From the NCBI RefSeq assembly GCF_004353845.1, contig NZ_CP037864.1:434001-498000 (forward strand): 64,000 nt of DNA. The letters run 5' to 3'. Positions 26,239 to 39,545 of this stretch are shown here, piece after piece. The stretch is from Citrobacter arsenatis. GTDB lineage: Bacteria > Pseudomonadota > Gammaproteobacteria > Enterobacterales > Enterobacteriaceae. The notes under the pieces were generated by a model, which was given only the letters and a program-made list of their open reading frames with translations, searched no databases and was not told the DNA's origin. How positions within the stretch are numbered: the stretch's first letter is position 1; every line of letters starts with the position of its first letter. The position numbers and the translations under genes were made by a program.

Positions 26239-26266
26239 GCGTGCCGTACCAACGTGGACGGCACGC
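26239..26266. other. Hairpin between dcuB and fumB
   Basis: GCGTGCCGT (26239-26247) and ACGGCACGC (26258-26266) form a perfect 9-bp stem with a ten-base loop just past the dcuB stop. It could set the ratio of dcuB to fumB message by stabilising or partly terminating the transcript. Confidence 0.55.
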
Positions 26267-26275
26267 GAACTGTAA

Positions 26276-27616
26276 TTACAAGAAACCGTACATGGCGGCG
26301 AAGATCCAACCAAAGACACAGGATACGCTTACGCCGATCAAACCAGGCAGAATGAAGCTGTGGTTGATAACGAAGCGGCCGATGTGGGTGGTGCCAGAGC
26401 GGTCAAACTGAATAGCCGCCAGGTCGCTCGGGTAGGTCGGCAGAATGTAGTAACCGTAACATGCCGGAGCGGAAGCCACGATGTACGCAGGATCAACCCC
26501 GATTGCCAGCGCGACCGGAACAATCGCTGCCAGCGCCGCTGCCTGTGAGTTTACAAATTTGGAAACCAGCAGCAGAACAATTGCATAGGCCCACGGATAC
26601 TCTTTCACCATATTGCCCAGCACACCTTCGATTTCTGTCATGTGCGCGCCGAACATTGTTTCGGCCATCCAGGCAATACCGTACACCGCCACAATCGCGA
26701 TCATACCGGAACGGAAGACTTCGTTTTTAGATATTGAAGCGGGATTGGTCTTCGTCAGGATAATAATCAGCGCACCGGTCAGCAGCATGAACATCTGGAT
26801 GACCAGTACCATTGACAGCGGTTTGCCGCTGAAGGTAGGACGCAGCTCAGAGAACGCACCAAGTACGGCAACAACGGCGATAGCGGCAAGGAAGATCCAC
26901 ATAGCCAGCCAGTTGCTTTTCGGCAGTTTTTTGTCTAACAGCGTGGCGGTATCGCCATATACATAGTTGTGGTTTTCAGGTACGGAAATGAACTTCTGGA
27001 ACTCTTCATCTTTATCCAGATCTTTACCGCGGAACCAACTGAAGATACCAATCGCCAGGATACCCAACAGGGTAGACGGGATAGTGATGCTGAGCAGATC
27101 GAGGAATTCGAGATGCTTGCCTTCAAACGTTACGTTACCCAGCATTGCCACCAGTGACACAACGGCTACGGAAACCGGGCTGGCGATAATCCCCATCTGC
27201 GCACCGATAGAACTCGCCGCCATCGGACGTTCCGGGCGAATATTGTTCTTAATGGCAACGTCATAAATAATTGGCAGGATGGTGTATACCACGTGGCCTG
27301 TACCGCAGAGAATCGTCAGGGTGCAGGTAACAAACGGGGCGACGATGGAAACGTATTTTGGGTTACGGCGCAGCAGCTTTTCAGCGATTTGCAGCATAAC
27401 GTCAAGGCCGCCGGAGGCTTGCAAGGTTGCCGATGCGGCCACCACGGCGATAATAACCAGCATGACATCTACAGGTGGTTTACCCGGCTGGAGATGGAAA
27501 ACGAAAACCAGAATGACCAGGCCAATACCGCCTAATAAACCCAGCGCGATACCGCCCTTTCTGGCACCATAAAACAAACATATTAATATTATGAGAAGTT
27601 GTATACTAAATAACAT
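26276..27616 (-). CDS. dcuB: Anaerobic C4-dicarboxylate antiporter DcuB
   Basis: An inner-membrane fumarate:succinate exchanger used in fumarate respiration, and in E. coli also a co-sensor that controls DcuS. It has 446 residues with about 12 membrane segments. Family stretches include FYGARKGGIALGLLGGIGLV, CGTGHVVYTILPIIYDVAI and ASPVSVAVVSLVAMLG. The ATG at 27616 has GAGGGT upstream and matches the E. coli N-terminus MLFTIQL; the longer frame to 27673 is not used. fumB lies downstream in the same direction, and dcuR and dcuS lie upstream of a 717-bp regulatory gap. A good CRP-like site is found about 325 bp upstream. Confidence 0.96.
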   Translation of the reverse strand: MLFSIQLLIILICLFYGARKGGIALGLLGGIGLVILVFVFHLQPGKPPVDVMLVIIAVVAASATLQASGGLDVMLQIAEKLLRRNPKYVSIVAPFVTCTLTILCGTGHVVYTILPIIYDVAIKNNIRPERPMAASSIGAQMGIIASPVSVAVVSLVAMLGNVTFEGKHLEFLDLLSITIPSTLLGILAIGIFSWFRGKDLDKDEEFQKFISVPENHNYVYGDTATLLDKKLPKSNWLAMWIFLAAIAVVAVLGAFSELRPTFSGKPLSMVLVIQMFMLLTGALIIILTKTNPASISKNEVFRSGMIAIVAVYGIAWMAETMFGAHMTEIEGVLGNMVKEYPWAYAIVLLLVSKFVNSQAAALAAIVPVALAIGVDPAYIVASAPACYGYYILPTYPSDLAAIQFDRSGTTHIGRFVINHSFILPGLIGVSVSCVFGWIFAAMYGFL

Positions 27617-28333
27617 TTTATTTACCCTCGCGAAAAACCCAGTCAATTTTTGAAAAATGGATCTGTGCCACATTCTTTTTTGCCAGAATAGGCATCAAAA
27701 AATGGTCAGTATTCGATATGTCCGTATTTGCGATTAATGTTCAAATGTCTTGCTAGAGTGTTTTTTTAAAGTTATGGCGATATTTAGCTTTTTTCTGTGG
27801 CTTTGATCAGAGGAGAGAATCCTCAGGCGATGGGAAGCAGAGCTTGACGTGGAGAGCTGCGGTTGACGCTGTAATTTATCTTTTTTGCGTTGCCCGCTAT
27901 TACATGAGCCATCGACAGAATGGGTGAGTGGTTTATTTATGTGATCACGCTCACGCCATTTCATGATGTGATGAGATTGGCGTGCGGATACTTTTATTTG
28001 CTCACAAAAATGTACGGTGTCCATGGTATGTAGCATGGTCTCCATTGCTACCAGTCTAGATTTTGTATGTCTGGTTAATTTCAGACTAATCCTTTATGGG
28101 TAAAAATACACACTCTGCGAGTTAGATAATACTTAATTAACTTTTGTTAGCGATTTTGAAATTAAAAACAGTGTGACGTTAATCAATATTAAAATAATAC
28201 ATTTAACATGCCGGATACAAATATATTTGATCTAACGCAAATTTATAATTCTGCAGCATGAGCCAACAAAATAGGGATTTTTCATTATTTTAATAATTGT
28301 TACTTTCAAATAACAAATAATCCCCAGTTGTTT
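27617..28333. promoter_or_regulatory. 717-bp dcuB-dcuR intergenic region with CRP-like site
   Basis: TGTGA-TCACGC-TCACG at 27940-27955 differs from the CRP consensus by one base. In E. coli dcuB is activated by CRP, FNR and DcuR, which fits a long control region. A 103-codon minus-strand frame (27734-28045) overlaps this site and has no Shine-Dalgarno, so it was not called. The remainder, mainly 28060-28330, is AT-rich with no visible gene. Confidence 0.6.
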
Positions 28334-29053
28334 TTATTGACAATATTGTTTAAGCAATGAGTAATGTTCCGCCTGAACGCGGTAACGATAAACCGGTCGA
28401 CCTGTTACGCCATAATGGATGCTGGTAAATAAGATGTGACAATTGACGAGCCAGATAAGATATTTACGGCAAGAGACGCGCGAGATATTGACCTCATTGG
28501 CCAGTTCATCGGTGGAGAACTCCTGATCCTGATGCTCATCAATCCACTGGCACAACGTGCGTAACGTTTGTGGCGTTAATCCTTTGGGTAAACGCCGCGC
28601 TTCCTGCTCGTTAGAGGAGCTACCGTGAATCAACTGGTCAAGCTCAGACTGTTCATAGTACTGATGCTTTTCCATCTCGGTTTTCTTCTGCAGCCAGCCA
28701 GTCAGCGCCTCTTCAAAGCGGGAAGCCTGGAAAGGTTTGATCAAATAGTCAACGACACCATAGTGTAGGGAGTCTTTGATGGTGGTCGCGTCAGCGGCGG
28801 AAGAGATAACAATAACATCGCACTTGCAACCTTCGCTGTGCAGAACAGGCAACAGATCCAGACCGTTTTCTTTTTGCATATAAATATCAAGCAAAATCAG
28901 ATCGATATGATGGCCGCTATGAAAGATTATCTCTTTTGCTTTCTCCAGCGTGGAGGCTGTGCCGCAGCAATGAAAACCGGAGAGTTGCGCGACATAACGG
29001 CGGTTTAATTCCGCTACCATTGCATCGTCATCGACAATTAACACATTGATCAT
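28334..29053 (-). CDS. dcuR: Response regulator DcuR
   Basis: A CitB-type response regulator of 239 residues that activates dcuB-fumB, frd and dctA in response to fumarate and related acids. The receiver domain has DDD at 8-10, phospho-acceptor Asp56 (LILLDIYMQKENG) and YLIKPFQ. The C-terminal helix-turn-helix is within FSTDELANEVNISRVSCRKY (about 185-205). Its start codon overlaps the dcuS stop in an ATGA arrangement (29050-29053), so dcuS and dcuR are translationally coupled. Confidence 0.96.
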   Translation of the reverse strand: MINVLIVDDDAMVAELNRRYVAQLSGFHCCGTASTLEKAKEIIFHSGHHIDLILLDIYMQKENGLDLLPVLHSEGCKCDVIVISSAADATTIKDSLHYGVVDYLIKPFQASRFEEALTGWLQKKTEMEKHQYYEQSELDQLIHGSSSNEQEARRLPKGLTPQTLRTLCQWIDEHQDQEFSTDELANEVNISRVSCRKYLIWLVNCHILFTSIHYGVTGRPVYRYRVQAEHYSLLKQYCQ

Positions 29054-30681
29054 CTGCTGGCCCTCTCACCATTCCACGGTAACTGTACAAAAAATTGGGT
29101 GAAGATCCCTGGTTCAGACTCGACGGAAATATTGCCGCCAACGTTTTCAACCTGTTGTTTAACAAGCGCTAAACCAACGCCCCGTTCGGTTCCTTTTGAC
29201 GAAACGCCCTTCTCAAAGATGTGCTCAATGTGTTCGGGGGCGATCCCCGGACCATCGTCATTCACTTCGCAATGCAACCAGCCGTGTCGATAATGCAAGG
29301 ATACGCTGATCTCACCACCGGGTTCTTGACCTAGCGCCTCCAGGGCGTTTTCAATCAGATTCCCCAGTACGGTAATCAGCACCGCCACCTGATCTTCGTT
29401 GCTGTTTTCCGGCAACTGGCTTTCATTGCTGATTACCAGGCTATGGCCTAAATCCGATGTGCGATTAATCTTACTGAGTAAAAATCCTGCGATCACCGGG
29501 GATTTTATTTTTCCCAACAGTGAGCCAATCTCTTCCTGATAATTGTTCGCGGTCTTCAGGATGTAATTTTCAAGCTGCTTATAACTTTTCAGATGCAATA
29601 ATCCCAGAATCACGTGCAATTTATTCATGAATTCGTGGGATCGTTCACGAAGTGCGTCAGCATAGTTGACCATACCATCCAGACGTTGCATCAGTTTCCG
29701 TACTTCGGTCTTATCTCTGAACGTTGAAATGGCTCCGATGATTTTACCGTTGCTGAGTACCGGAACCGTGTTAATTAAGAGTAGTCGATCCTTCACCATG
29801 ATCTCTTCATCGCGGCGCGGCGTTCCATCATTGAGTACCTGTGAAAAATCGACCACCTGCGACCACGCATGGCTGAGCGTGGAGAGCTGAGCATCGTCTT
29901 GCGATTTGTGGTAATCGAGCAACTCCTGCGCTGCCTGGTTTATTAGCGTCACTTCACCGCACTCGTCAACGGCAATGACGCCTTCTTTTATAGAGTGCAG
30001 CATCGCCTGGCGTTGTTCGAACAGATTGGAGATTTCATAAGGCTCCAGGCCAAACAGAATGCGCTTGAGGACTTTGACAAATACCCATGTGCCGAGTAGC
30101 CCAACCAGCACGCCAAATAAGATGGACCAGATGATGCTGCCGCGACTGTTATTGATTTGCTCAGTCACCCGGCTTAGTTCAAGGCCGATCGACACTACGC
30201 CAATCTGCTGGTGATGTTCATCATAGATAGGGGTGAACACCCGCAGGGCTTTAGCCAGAAATCCGCGATTAATGGCGACATTCTCTTTACCTTGCAGGGC
30301 CAGCAATATGTCATCGCCTTTAAACGGCTGACCGATTCGCTGCGCTTCGGGATGGGAGTAACGAATGCTTTGCATATCGGTGACGACGATGAACAAAAAA
30401 TCGTTGCTCTTATTCACCGCCTGAGCGATCGCCTGAATGCCGCTTTCCGCGGGCTTTTTCATTAGTCCCTGGCGGATCTCTGGAGAGTTTGCCAACGTTC
30501 GCGCGACCGCAAGCGCTTTACCCGCTAACGCATCGCGCGTCATGTTGCTGATTTGAGAAAAGTAAATCAGATGAACGACAAGCAGCACGGAGAAGAGTAC
30601 CGCACTGACCATGAGGATCACGGTGGTGCCAAGCTTCATTGGGCGTTTGCGTATAGCAGTACGTTGCAGAGAGTGTCTCAT
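29050..30681 (-). CDS. dcuS: Sensor histidine kinase DcuS
   Basis: A membrane kinase for C4-dicarboxylates, 543 residues. Helix 1 is at about 20-42 and helix 2 near 182-202, enclosing a periplasmic PAS domain. All four E. coli ligand-binding residues are present: Arg107, His110, Phe120 and Arg147 (SIRYSHPEAQRIGQPF, ALRVFTP). A cytoplasmic PAS domain follows, then the H-box RERSHEFMNKLHV and ATPase motifs NLIENALEAL, VNDDGPGI and GVGLALVKQQV. The ATG at 30681 with AGGACC upstream is preferred to a frame start 31 codons earlier. Upstream lies an rRNA operon, not the yjdI genes of E. coli. Confidence 0.96.
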   Translation of the reverse strand: MRHSLQRTAIRKRPMKLGTTVILMVSAVLFSVLLVVHLIYFSQISNMTRDALAGKALAVARTLANSPEIRQGLMKKPAESGIQAIAQAVNKSNDFLFIVVTDMQSIRYSHPEAQRIGQPFKGDDILLALQGKENVAINRGFLAKALRVFTPIYDEHHQQIGVVSIGLELSRVTEQINNSRGSIIWSILFGVLVGLLGTWVFVKVLKRILFGLEPYEISNLFEQRQAMLHSIKEGVIAVDECGEVTLINQAAQELLDYHKSQDDAQLSTLSHAWSQVVDFSQVLNDGTPRRDEEIMVKDRLLLINTVPVLSNGKIIGAISTFRDKTEVRKLMQRLDGMVNYADALRERSHEFMNKLHVILGLLHLKSYKQLENYILKTANNYQEEIGSLLGKIKSPVIAGFLLSKINRTSDLGHSLVISNESQLPENSNEDQVAVLITVLGNLIENALEALGQEPGGEISVSLHYRHGWLHCEVNDDGPGIAPEHIEHIFEKGVSSKGTERGVGLALVKQQVENVGGNISVESEPGIFTQFFVQLPWNGERASR

Positions 30682-30964
30682 CACGGTCCTGGAATCACGG
30701 TTTGTACGGGTATTATCGCTTGATGGGCTGCGTAATTCAAAGGTGGTAGGGATGATGGGGCATGGGCTGCCCATACTTTTCTTCTTTATATAAGGGAGAG
30801 CGAACTTCTTTCTTTATAGAGGTTTCCTTATCTCTTTTCTCCACTTTTCAGTGACGCTGGTCGGTAATTTTCTTACGGTTGTGGATAACTCTGTGTGTAA
30901 ATTGGTATAAGGCGGGGTTTTGCTGTGGAATGCAGCAGTCAGTCATTTTTCTGTCATTTAAGGG

Positions 30965-31152
30965 TTGCGGGCCACAGGAAACTCCCTATAATGCGCCTCC
31001 ATCGACACGGCGGATGTGAATCACTTCACACAAACAGCCGGTCCGGTTGAAGAGAAAAACCTGAAAATGAGGGTTGACTCTGAAAGAGGAAAGCGTAATA
31101 TACGCCACCTCGCGACAGAGCGCTAAAGCGCGTCGCAACTGCTCTTTAACAA
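30965..31152 (+). promoter_or_regulatory. rRNA operon promoters P1 and P2 and leader boxA
   Basis: P1 has TTGCGG (30965-30970), a 16-bp spacer, TATAAT (30987-30992) and a GC-rich discriminator GCGCC, the hallmark of stringent control. P2 has TTGACT (31074-31079), 16 bp, and TAATAT (31096-31101). The antitermination boxA TGCTCTTTAACAA is at 31140-31152. About 280 bp between the dcuS start and P1 shows no gene. Confidence 0.9.
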
Positions 31153-31281
31153 TTTATCAGACAATCTGTGTGGGCACTCGAAGATACGGATTCTTAACGT
31201 CGCAAGACGAAAAATGAATACCAAGTCTCTGAGTGAACATACGTAATTCATTACGAAGTTTAATTCACGAGCATCAAACTT

Positions 31282-32821
<1,540 letters not shown>

Positions 32822-33056
32822 CCTTAAAGAAACGTTCTTTGTAGTGCTCACACAGATTGTCTGATGAATGATGAACTTCTGAATGTACTTTCGAGTGCAT
32901 TAAGAAGTTTTGCTCTTTAAAAATCTGGATCAAGCTGAAAATTGAAACGACACACTGTTTCATTTCTCCGTAATAAGAAATGAAAAATGGTGTGTTCGAG
33001 TCTCTCAAATTTTTGCAAGTCGATGATGAATCGAAAGAAACATCTTCGGGTTGTGA
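32822..33056 (+). other. 16S-23S spacer lacking any tRNA gene
   Basis: The 235-bp spacer keeps the sequences flanking the 16S 3' end and 23S 5' end, and the boxA TGCTCTTTAAAAATC (about 32911-32925). It has neither the tRNA-Glu nor the tRNA-Ile/Ala genes expected in enterobacterial operons. Where they would be there is a hairpin at 32874-32909 (AACTTCT / AGAAGTT outer stem, TTCG loop). Confidence 0.9.
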
Positions 33057-35962
<2,906 letters not shown>

Positions 35963-36056
35963 ACAACGCCGAAGATGTTTTGGCGAAAGAGATACGATAT
36001 TCAGCTTGATTACAGATTAAATCGACAGACCGGAAAGGTGTGTTGATAACAGAATT

Positions 36057-36176
36057 TGCCTGGCGGCTGTAGCGCGGTGGTCCCACCTGACCCCATGCCG
36101 AACTCAGAAGTGAAACGCCGTAGCGCCGATGGTAGTGTGGGGTCTCCCCATGCGAGAGTAGGGAACTGCCAGGCAT
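36057..36176 (+). rRNA. rrf: 5S ribosomal RNA
   Basis: A 120-nt 5S rRNA from TGCCTGGCGGCTGTAGCGCG to GGGAACTGCCAGGCAT, matching E. coli except for a few bases. It is the only gene after 23S; no distal tRNA lies between it and the terminators. Confidence 0.98.
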
Positions 36177-36187
36177 CAAATAAAAAC

Positions 36188-36285
36188 AAAAGGCTCAGTC
36201 GAAAGACTGGGCCTTTTGTTTTATCTGTGGTCTGTCGGTGAGCGCTCTCCTGTGAAGAAGCCCATCCTGCCGGATGGGCTTTTTT
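36188..36285 (+). terminator. Double terminator of the rRNA operon
   Basis: T1 is AAAAGGCTCAGTC-GAAA-GACTGGGCCTTTT (from 36188), near-identical to E. coli rrnB T1. T2 is AAGCCCATCC-TGCC-GGATGGGCTT with a T-run (36258-36285). Both are strong intrinsic terminators on the plus strand. Confidence 0.95.
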
Positions 36286-36307
36286 GCGTCTGTGCGGGGT
36301 GAACACT

Positions 36308-36410
36308 GCCGGATGCGGCGTGCGGCCTTATCCGGCCTACAACGGCACCACCAGGTAGGCCTGATAAGCGCAGCGCATCAGGCACATCGCGGCTTATCCG
36401 GCCTACAACA
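36308..36410. repeat. Three REP sequences (BIME) after the rRNA operon
   Basis: GCCGGATGCGGCGTGCGGCC at 36308 runs on into TTATCCGGCCTAC. An inverted GTAGGCCTGATAAGCG...GCATCAGGC follows at about 36356-36383, then a further GGCTTATCCGGCCTAC. They share the family sequence of the large array near 10 kb. Confidence 0.85.
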
Positions 36411-36420
36411 GTCCACATCA

Positions 36421-36618
36421 TTACCCGAGCACCAGTTTCAGTAGCGGATACGGTCGTCCGAGATCGTCCACCTCTGTACGTCCCGTCACTTTAAAGCCCA
36501 TCTTCTTATAGAGCCCAGATGTCTTCTTGTTAACAGGCATGGCTATCTTATATATGGATTGTGTGCGGGGAAACTCTGTAAGGATATTGAGAGATGAGCG
36601 GTTGGAAAGTATCAGAAA
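36421..36618 (-). pseudogene. C-terminal remnant of a GNAT acetyltransferase
   Basis: The minus-strand frame from a TAG at 36619-36621 to the stop at 36421 encodes about 65 residues. Near the end is SGLYKKMGFKVTGRTEVDDL followed by GRPYPLLKLVLG. This is the motif B end of a GNAT N-acetyltransferase (LYxxxGFxxxGR, then PYPLLKL). The acetyl-CoA-binding motif A (Q/RxxGxG/A) is missing, and the only ATG is too far downstream to give a working enzyme. It is therefore read as an N-terminally truncated relic left at the junction of the rRNA operon and tRNA-Phe. Its original substrate cannot be told. Confidence 0.65.
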
Positions 36619-36630
36619 CTATAAAAGCAA

Positions 36631-36656
36631 AAACCCGCCTCTGGGGCGGGTTTTTT
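36631..36656 (-). terminator. Terminator of tRNA-Phe
   Basis: CCCGCC (36634-36639) and GGCGGG (36645-36650) form a stem flanked by A-runs and T-runs on both sides. It would work for tRNA-Phe on the minus strand, starting just past its CCA end, and could act in both directions. Confidence 0.85.
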
Positions 36657-36662
36657 AAATAG

Positions 36663-36738
36663 TGGTGCCCGGACTCGGAATCGAACCAAGGACACGGGGA
36701 TTTTCAATCCCCTGCTCTACCGACTGAGCTATCCGGGC
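36663..36738 (-). tRNA. pheU: tRNA-Phe (GAA anticodon)
   Basis: A 76-nt tRNA reading GCCCGGATAGCTCAGTCGGT at its 5' end and TCGATTCCGAGTCCGGGCA before an encoded CCA. The anticodon loop TTGAAAA carries GAA. The acceptor stem GCCCGGA/TCCGGGC and the T-loop GGTTCGATTCC are intact. It corresponds by position to E. coli pheU, upstream of yjdC and dsbD. This gene is a frequent island integration site in relatives, but no integrase or duplicated 3' end is seen here. Confidence 0.98.
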
Positions 36739-36853
36739 AACGGGGCGCATTAAACCGTAATCCGGACACCTCGTCAACCAAATTTCTCGCTTTTTCGGTC
36801 GGTTGCTTAACTATGCAGCGATTTCGCTGTTTTCTCGAGGATTTTGCTCAAAA

Positions 36854-38866
36854 TTACAGCCCGCCGTTATCGCCTTCACGGGGAATCCAGTCACTTTTAA
36901 TGGATGTTACATGGCGTGTGCCGGTAACTGAATACTCTCCAGCAATATCCTGATCTTTTGGCGAAACGAGAGTGATGAATTCCCCTCTACCAAAATAACT
37001 CTCGACAGAACCGACAAGGCACTTCCCATTTACCCAGACAGGAATGGTTGCGACAGGTTCAGACGTATAATTTCCTGCAATCCCTGAACTGTAATTGTCC
37101 GCCTCTTCCGGCAACGTACCGGCAGGGATTGGGCAGATTGGGGAAACGCCGTCGCTTGCCTGTTGGTTTTGTAAAAGCATGCTTTGCATTTTGTTCAGTT
37201 CGGTAATGAGTTTTGTTTTGTCTTTGGTATTCAATTTCGGGAGTAGGGGTTGCCCTTCTTCCCGTGGTTCGATTGAATTCATATCGTATTCATAGCGATA
37301 ATAGACGGCTACTACGGGAACCTTCTCGTCTGGGCTAAATGGACGCAGCAGATAAAGCTTCTCTTCATTATATAAGCCGTTGTACCAGAGAGCGTAAACC
37401 TTACCGTTGATGCGCACCCATTGGCTCCATTGGTTGGCGCCGCGCCCATTCTCCGAAAATAGCGCACCGGGTACGCCAAAGTCATCGTCATCCGGTTTAC
37501 CATTAACGGCGAAGAAGGCCTTATCACCGCGTTTGAGTACACCGGTGTAGCTGAATAATCCTGTGCCACCAACGTAGCTGTTGATGATGAGATCGCGTTT
37601 ACCGTCGTCATCCAGATCAATGAGCGTAAAGTTCACGCCTCCATTTTCCGAATCGATACTAAACGTTGTGCGGGAAAATGCCTGCCACTCATCATCACTA
37701 ATCTCAGGGGAGGGCTTTGCGGTTGGTTTCGTTGAATCTTCAGCGTAAGAGATCCTGAAATCAGTGATTTGACCGGTTAATGGAAACTGACTGGCGATTT
37801 TGCTCAATTCTAAGTTCAGAGCGCTTTTTTGCATAGTCTCTACGGCGCTACGTAGCGTTTTTAGGGCCGTGTTATCCGTGTCTACATCAGACTGAGAACG
37901 TACGCTGCTGACGAACGTAGGGAGCGTCCAGACACCGCCGACAGAAAGGTTTCCTTGTCCGCCGCTGTGGTATTCGTCGCGCAAGGTGAAGTTGTTACCC
38001 TCCCAGACCCAGCGCTGAACGGGGCCGCTGAAACGGGCTATCTCACCGTTCTCATATTCACTGGCATCACTCGTGATCAGTTTAGGCAAAGCAGTTAGTT
38101 CAGTATTGGTCAGCCAGAGGATGGTTCGTGAGCTATCGAAGCATTCGGTTTGAATGAGTACATGTTGTTTATCCACCGGAATGCGGTAATAAATGCGTTC
38201 CTGACCCTCTTCTGGTTCGCGGCAATTCATCTCGGGAGTGACCCTGATTTGGGACTCTATTTTTTGTCGCTGCGCGGCCGTTAACGGTTTCCCGTCCGGC
38301 GTGCCGATGACGGGTTGGGTGATGATGAGTGGGGCAAGCTCAGCGTTAAGCACATTATTACTGTTTTTATCTCCTGGATGCAGCAGAGCGCTTTGGGTAT
38401 TGATGCGTTTCTGGAATTCATCCATTTTCAGCAGCACAGCACTCGAGCCTGCATTAGAAAGCGGTAATCGTTCCCCATCTGCTGCAAACTCGATGGTATT
38501 GTCCTGACGTAAGGCGTCCAGAAATACCTTTCGCTGTTGATAATCGAGTTTAAAATATCCCTCTGAGGAAAACGTTAGCGCGCCTTGCTTTTGACCATCA
38601 ATAAAAAGCGTGGCGTCTTTCAGAGAGGGTTGATTCGCCGTACGCTGTGCAAAAGCAACCTCAACATACACGCTGGTGTCGGGACCAGCCGCACGTGTGA
38701 GGAGTACGCTTAGCGCATGGTCACTATAACCTGCCGCTCGACAGGTACCCGTATTATCACACGCAACCTCCCAGTCTTTATGTGCAAACGAAAAACCGTT
38801 TAATGGATTGGCATACAGGGGGGCAGAGATAAAACCTGCGAGGAGAATGCAGTGCACGAGACGCAT
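36854..38866 (-). CDS. Exported protein with N-terminal DUF1176 domain and a long C-terminal extension
   Basis: A 670-residue protein I do not recognise by gene name. A clear signal peptide (MRLVHCILLAGFISAPLYA) is followed by a DUF1176-type domain at about 22-305. This domain starts GFSFAHKDWEVACDNTGTCR and closes with PVQRWVWEGNNFTL. Most DUF1176 proteins are about 340 residues and stop near here. This one continues for over 350 residues with an acidic segment LIDLDDDGKRDLIINSYVGG (about 435-454), resembling a calcium-binding DxDxDG repeat, and several paired cysteines. It probably works in the periplasm. It lies between tRNA-Phe and yjdC, a position with no such gene in E. coli K-12. The function is unknown. 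Confidence 0.8.
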   Translation of the reverse strand: MRLVHCILLAGFISAPLYANPLNGFSFAHKDWEVACDNTGTCRAAGYSDHALSVLLTRAAGPDTSVYVEVAFAQRTANQPSLKDATLFIDGQKQGALTFSSEGYFKLDYQQRKVFLDALRQDNTIEFAADGERLPLSNAGSSAVLLKMDEFQKRINTQSALLHPGDKNSNNVLNAELAPLIITQPVIGTPDGKPLTAAQRQKIESQIRVTPEMNCREPEEGQERIYYRIPVDKQHVLIQTECFDSSRTILWLTNTELTALPKLITSDASEYENGEIARFSGPVQRWVWEGNNFTLRDEYHSGGQGNLSVGGVWTLPTFVSSVRSQSDVDTDNTALKTLRSAVETMQKSALNLELSKIASQFPLTGQITDFRISYAEDSTKPTAKPSPEISDDEWQAFSRTTFSIDSENGGVNFTLIDLDDDGKRDLIINSYVGGTGLFSYTGVLKRGDKAFFAVNGKPDDDDFGVPGALFSENGRGANQWSQWVRINGKVYALWYNGLYNEEKLYLLRPFSPDEKVPVVAVYYRYEYDMNSIEPREEGQPLLPKLNTKDKTKLITELNKMQSMLLQNQQASDGVSPICPIPAGTLPEEADNYSSGIAGNYTSEPVATIPVWVNGKCLVGSVESYFGRGEFITLVSPKDQDIAGEYSVTGTRHVTSIKSDWIPREGDNGGL

Positions 38867-38933
38867 ATAATTCCTTTTAATATGGCAGTGTTGCCGAAAT
38901 TATATGCGGTTCACAAATGTTACGAAATCCGAA

Positions 38934-39509
38934 TTAAGTCAGTGCCCCGCCCATACGGCACTGAGCAAAGCGCAGGATATCTTCAGCAAGGCGGTGTGCC
39001 GTTTCAACGTCAGCATGGCTACGATTCACCAGCATGCGGCTCAGGCAGCCCTCCAGCACCAGTTCCATCTGCTTGGCGACCATTGCCGGGTCGTCGACTT
39101 CCAGCGTGGTCAGCAGCTCATGGGTGAAGTCATGAGCCGCCTTTTTTTGCTGATCGGCTAACTGATGGATCGGATGCCCAGGATCCGGGTAAAACGTACA
39201 GGCAGCGATGAACAGGCAGCCTGGATAGCGATTATTGCTCACGCATTCGGACAGCGCGGTATAGCGTGCCAGTAATTTCTGCTCGGCGCTCAAAGTGTCA
39301 TCCAGCAAAAGCTGACGCCGCCAGATATCCACCCGCTGGCTGAGGTAACGTAGCGCATCGTACAGAATGGCCTCTTTATCGGGCCAAAAGCGCTGCAGTT
39401 CATCAAGAGGATAATCGATTCGCTCGGCCACCATTTCCAGCGTAGTATTGGCTATCCCTTGAACCTCAAGTAATTTCAGGGCTTCTCCCAGGACATCTTC
39501 ACGTTGCAC
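38934..39509 (-). CDS. yjdC: TetR-family regulator YjdC
   Basis: A 191-residue DNA-binding protein close to E. coli YjdC. The N-terminal TetR helix-turn-helix is within residues 8-45 (LGEALKLLEVQGIANTTLEM, YPLDELQRFWPDKEAILYDA). The ligand domain includes NNRYPGCLFIAACTFYPDPG. Its ligand and targets are not established. It lies 36 bp downstream of dsbD on the same strand, so dsbD and yjdC may be co-transcribed, with cutA upstream in the same run. Confidence 0.93.
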   Translation of the reverse strand: MQREDVLGEALKLLEVQGIANTTLEMVAERIDYPLDELQRFWPDKEAILYDALRYLSQRVDIWRRQLLLDDTLSAEQKLLARYTALSECVSNNRYPGCLFIAACTFYPDPGHPIHQLADQQKKAAHDFTHELLTTLEVDDPAMVAKQMELVLEGCLSRMLVNRSHADVETAHRLAEDILRFAQCRMGGALT

Positions 39510-39545
39510 GGTATTCTCCTCCGTATTTCCTGTTGCAAGTGTCGC

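Noticed and set aside
27734..28045. 103-codon minus-strand frame between dcuB and dcuR
   Set aside because: No Shine-Dalgarno, no family I recognise, and it overlaps the CRP-like site expected in the dcuB control region. Ribosome profiling or a conserved frame in relatives would reopen it.
36421..36853. Genomic island at tRNA-Phe
   Set aside because: No integrase gene and no duplicated 3' end of the tRNA were found on either side.
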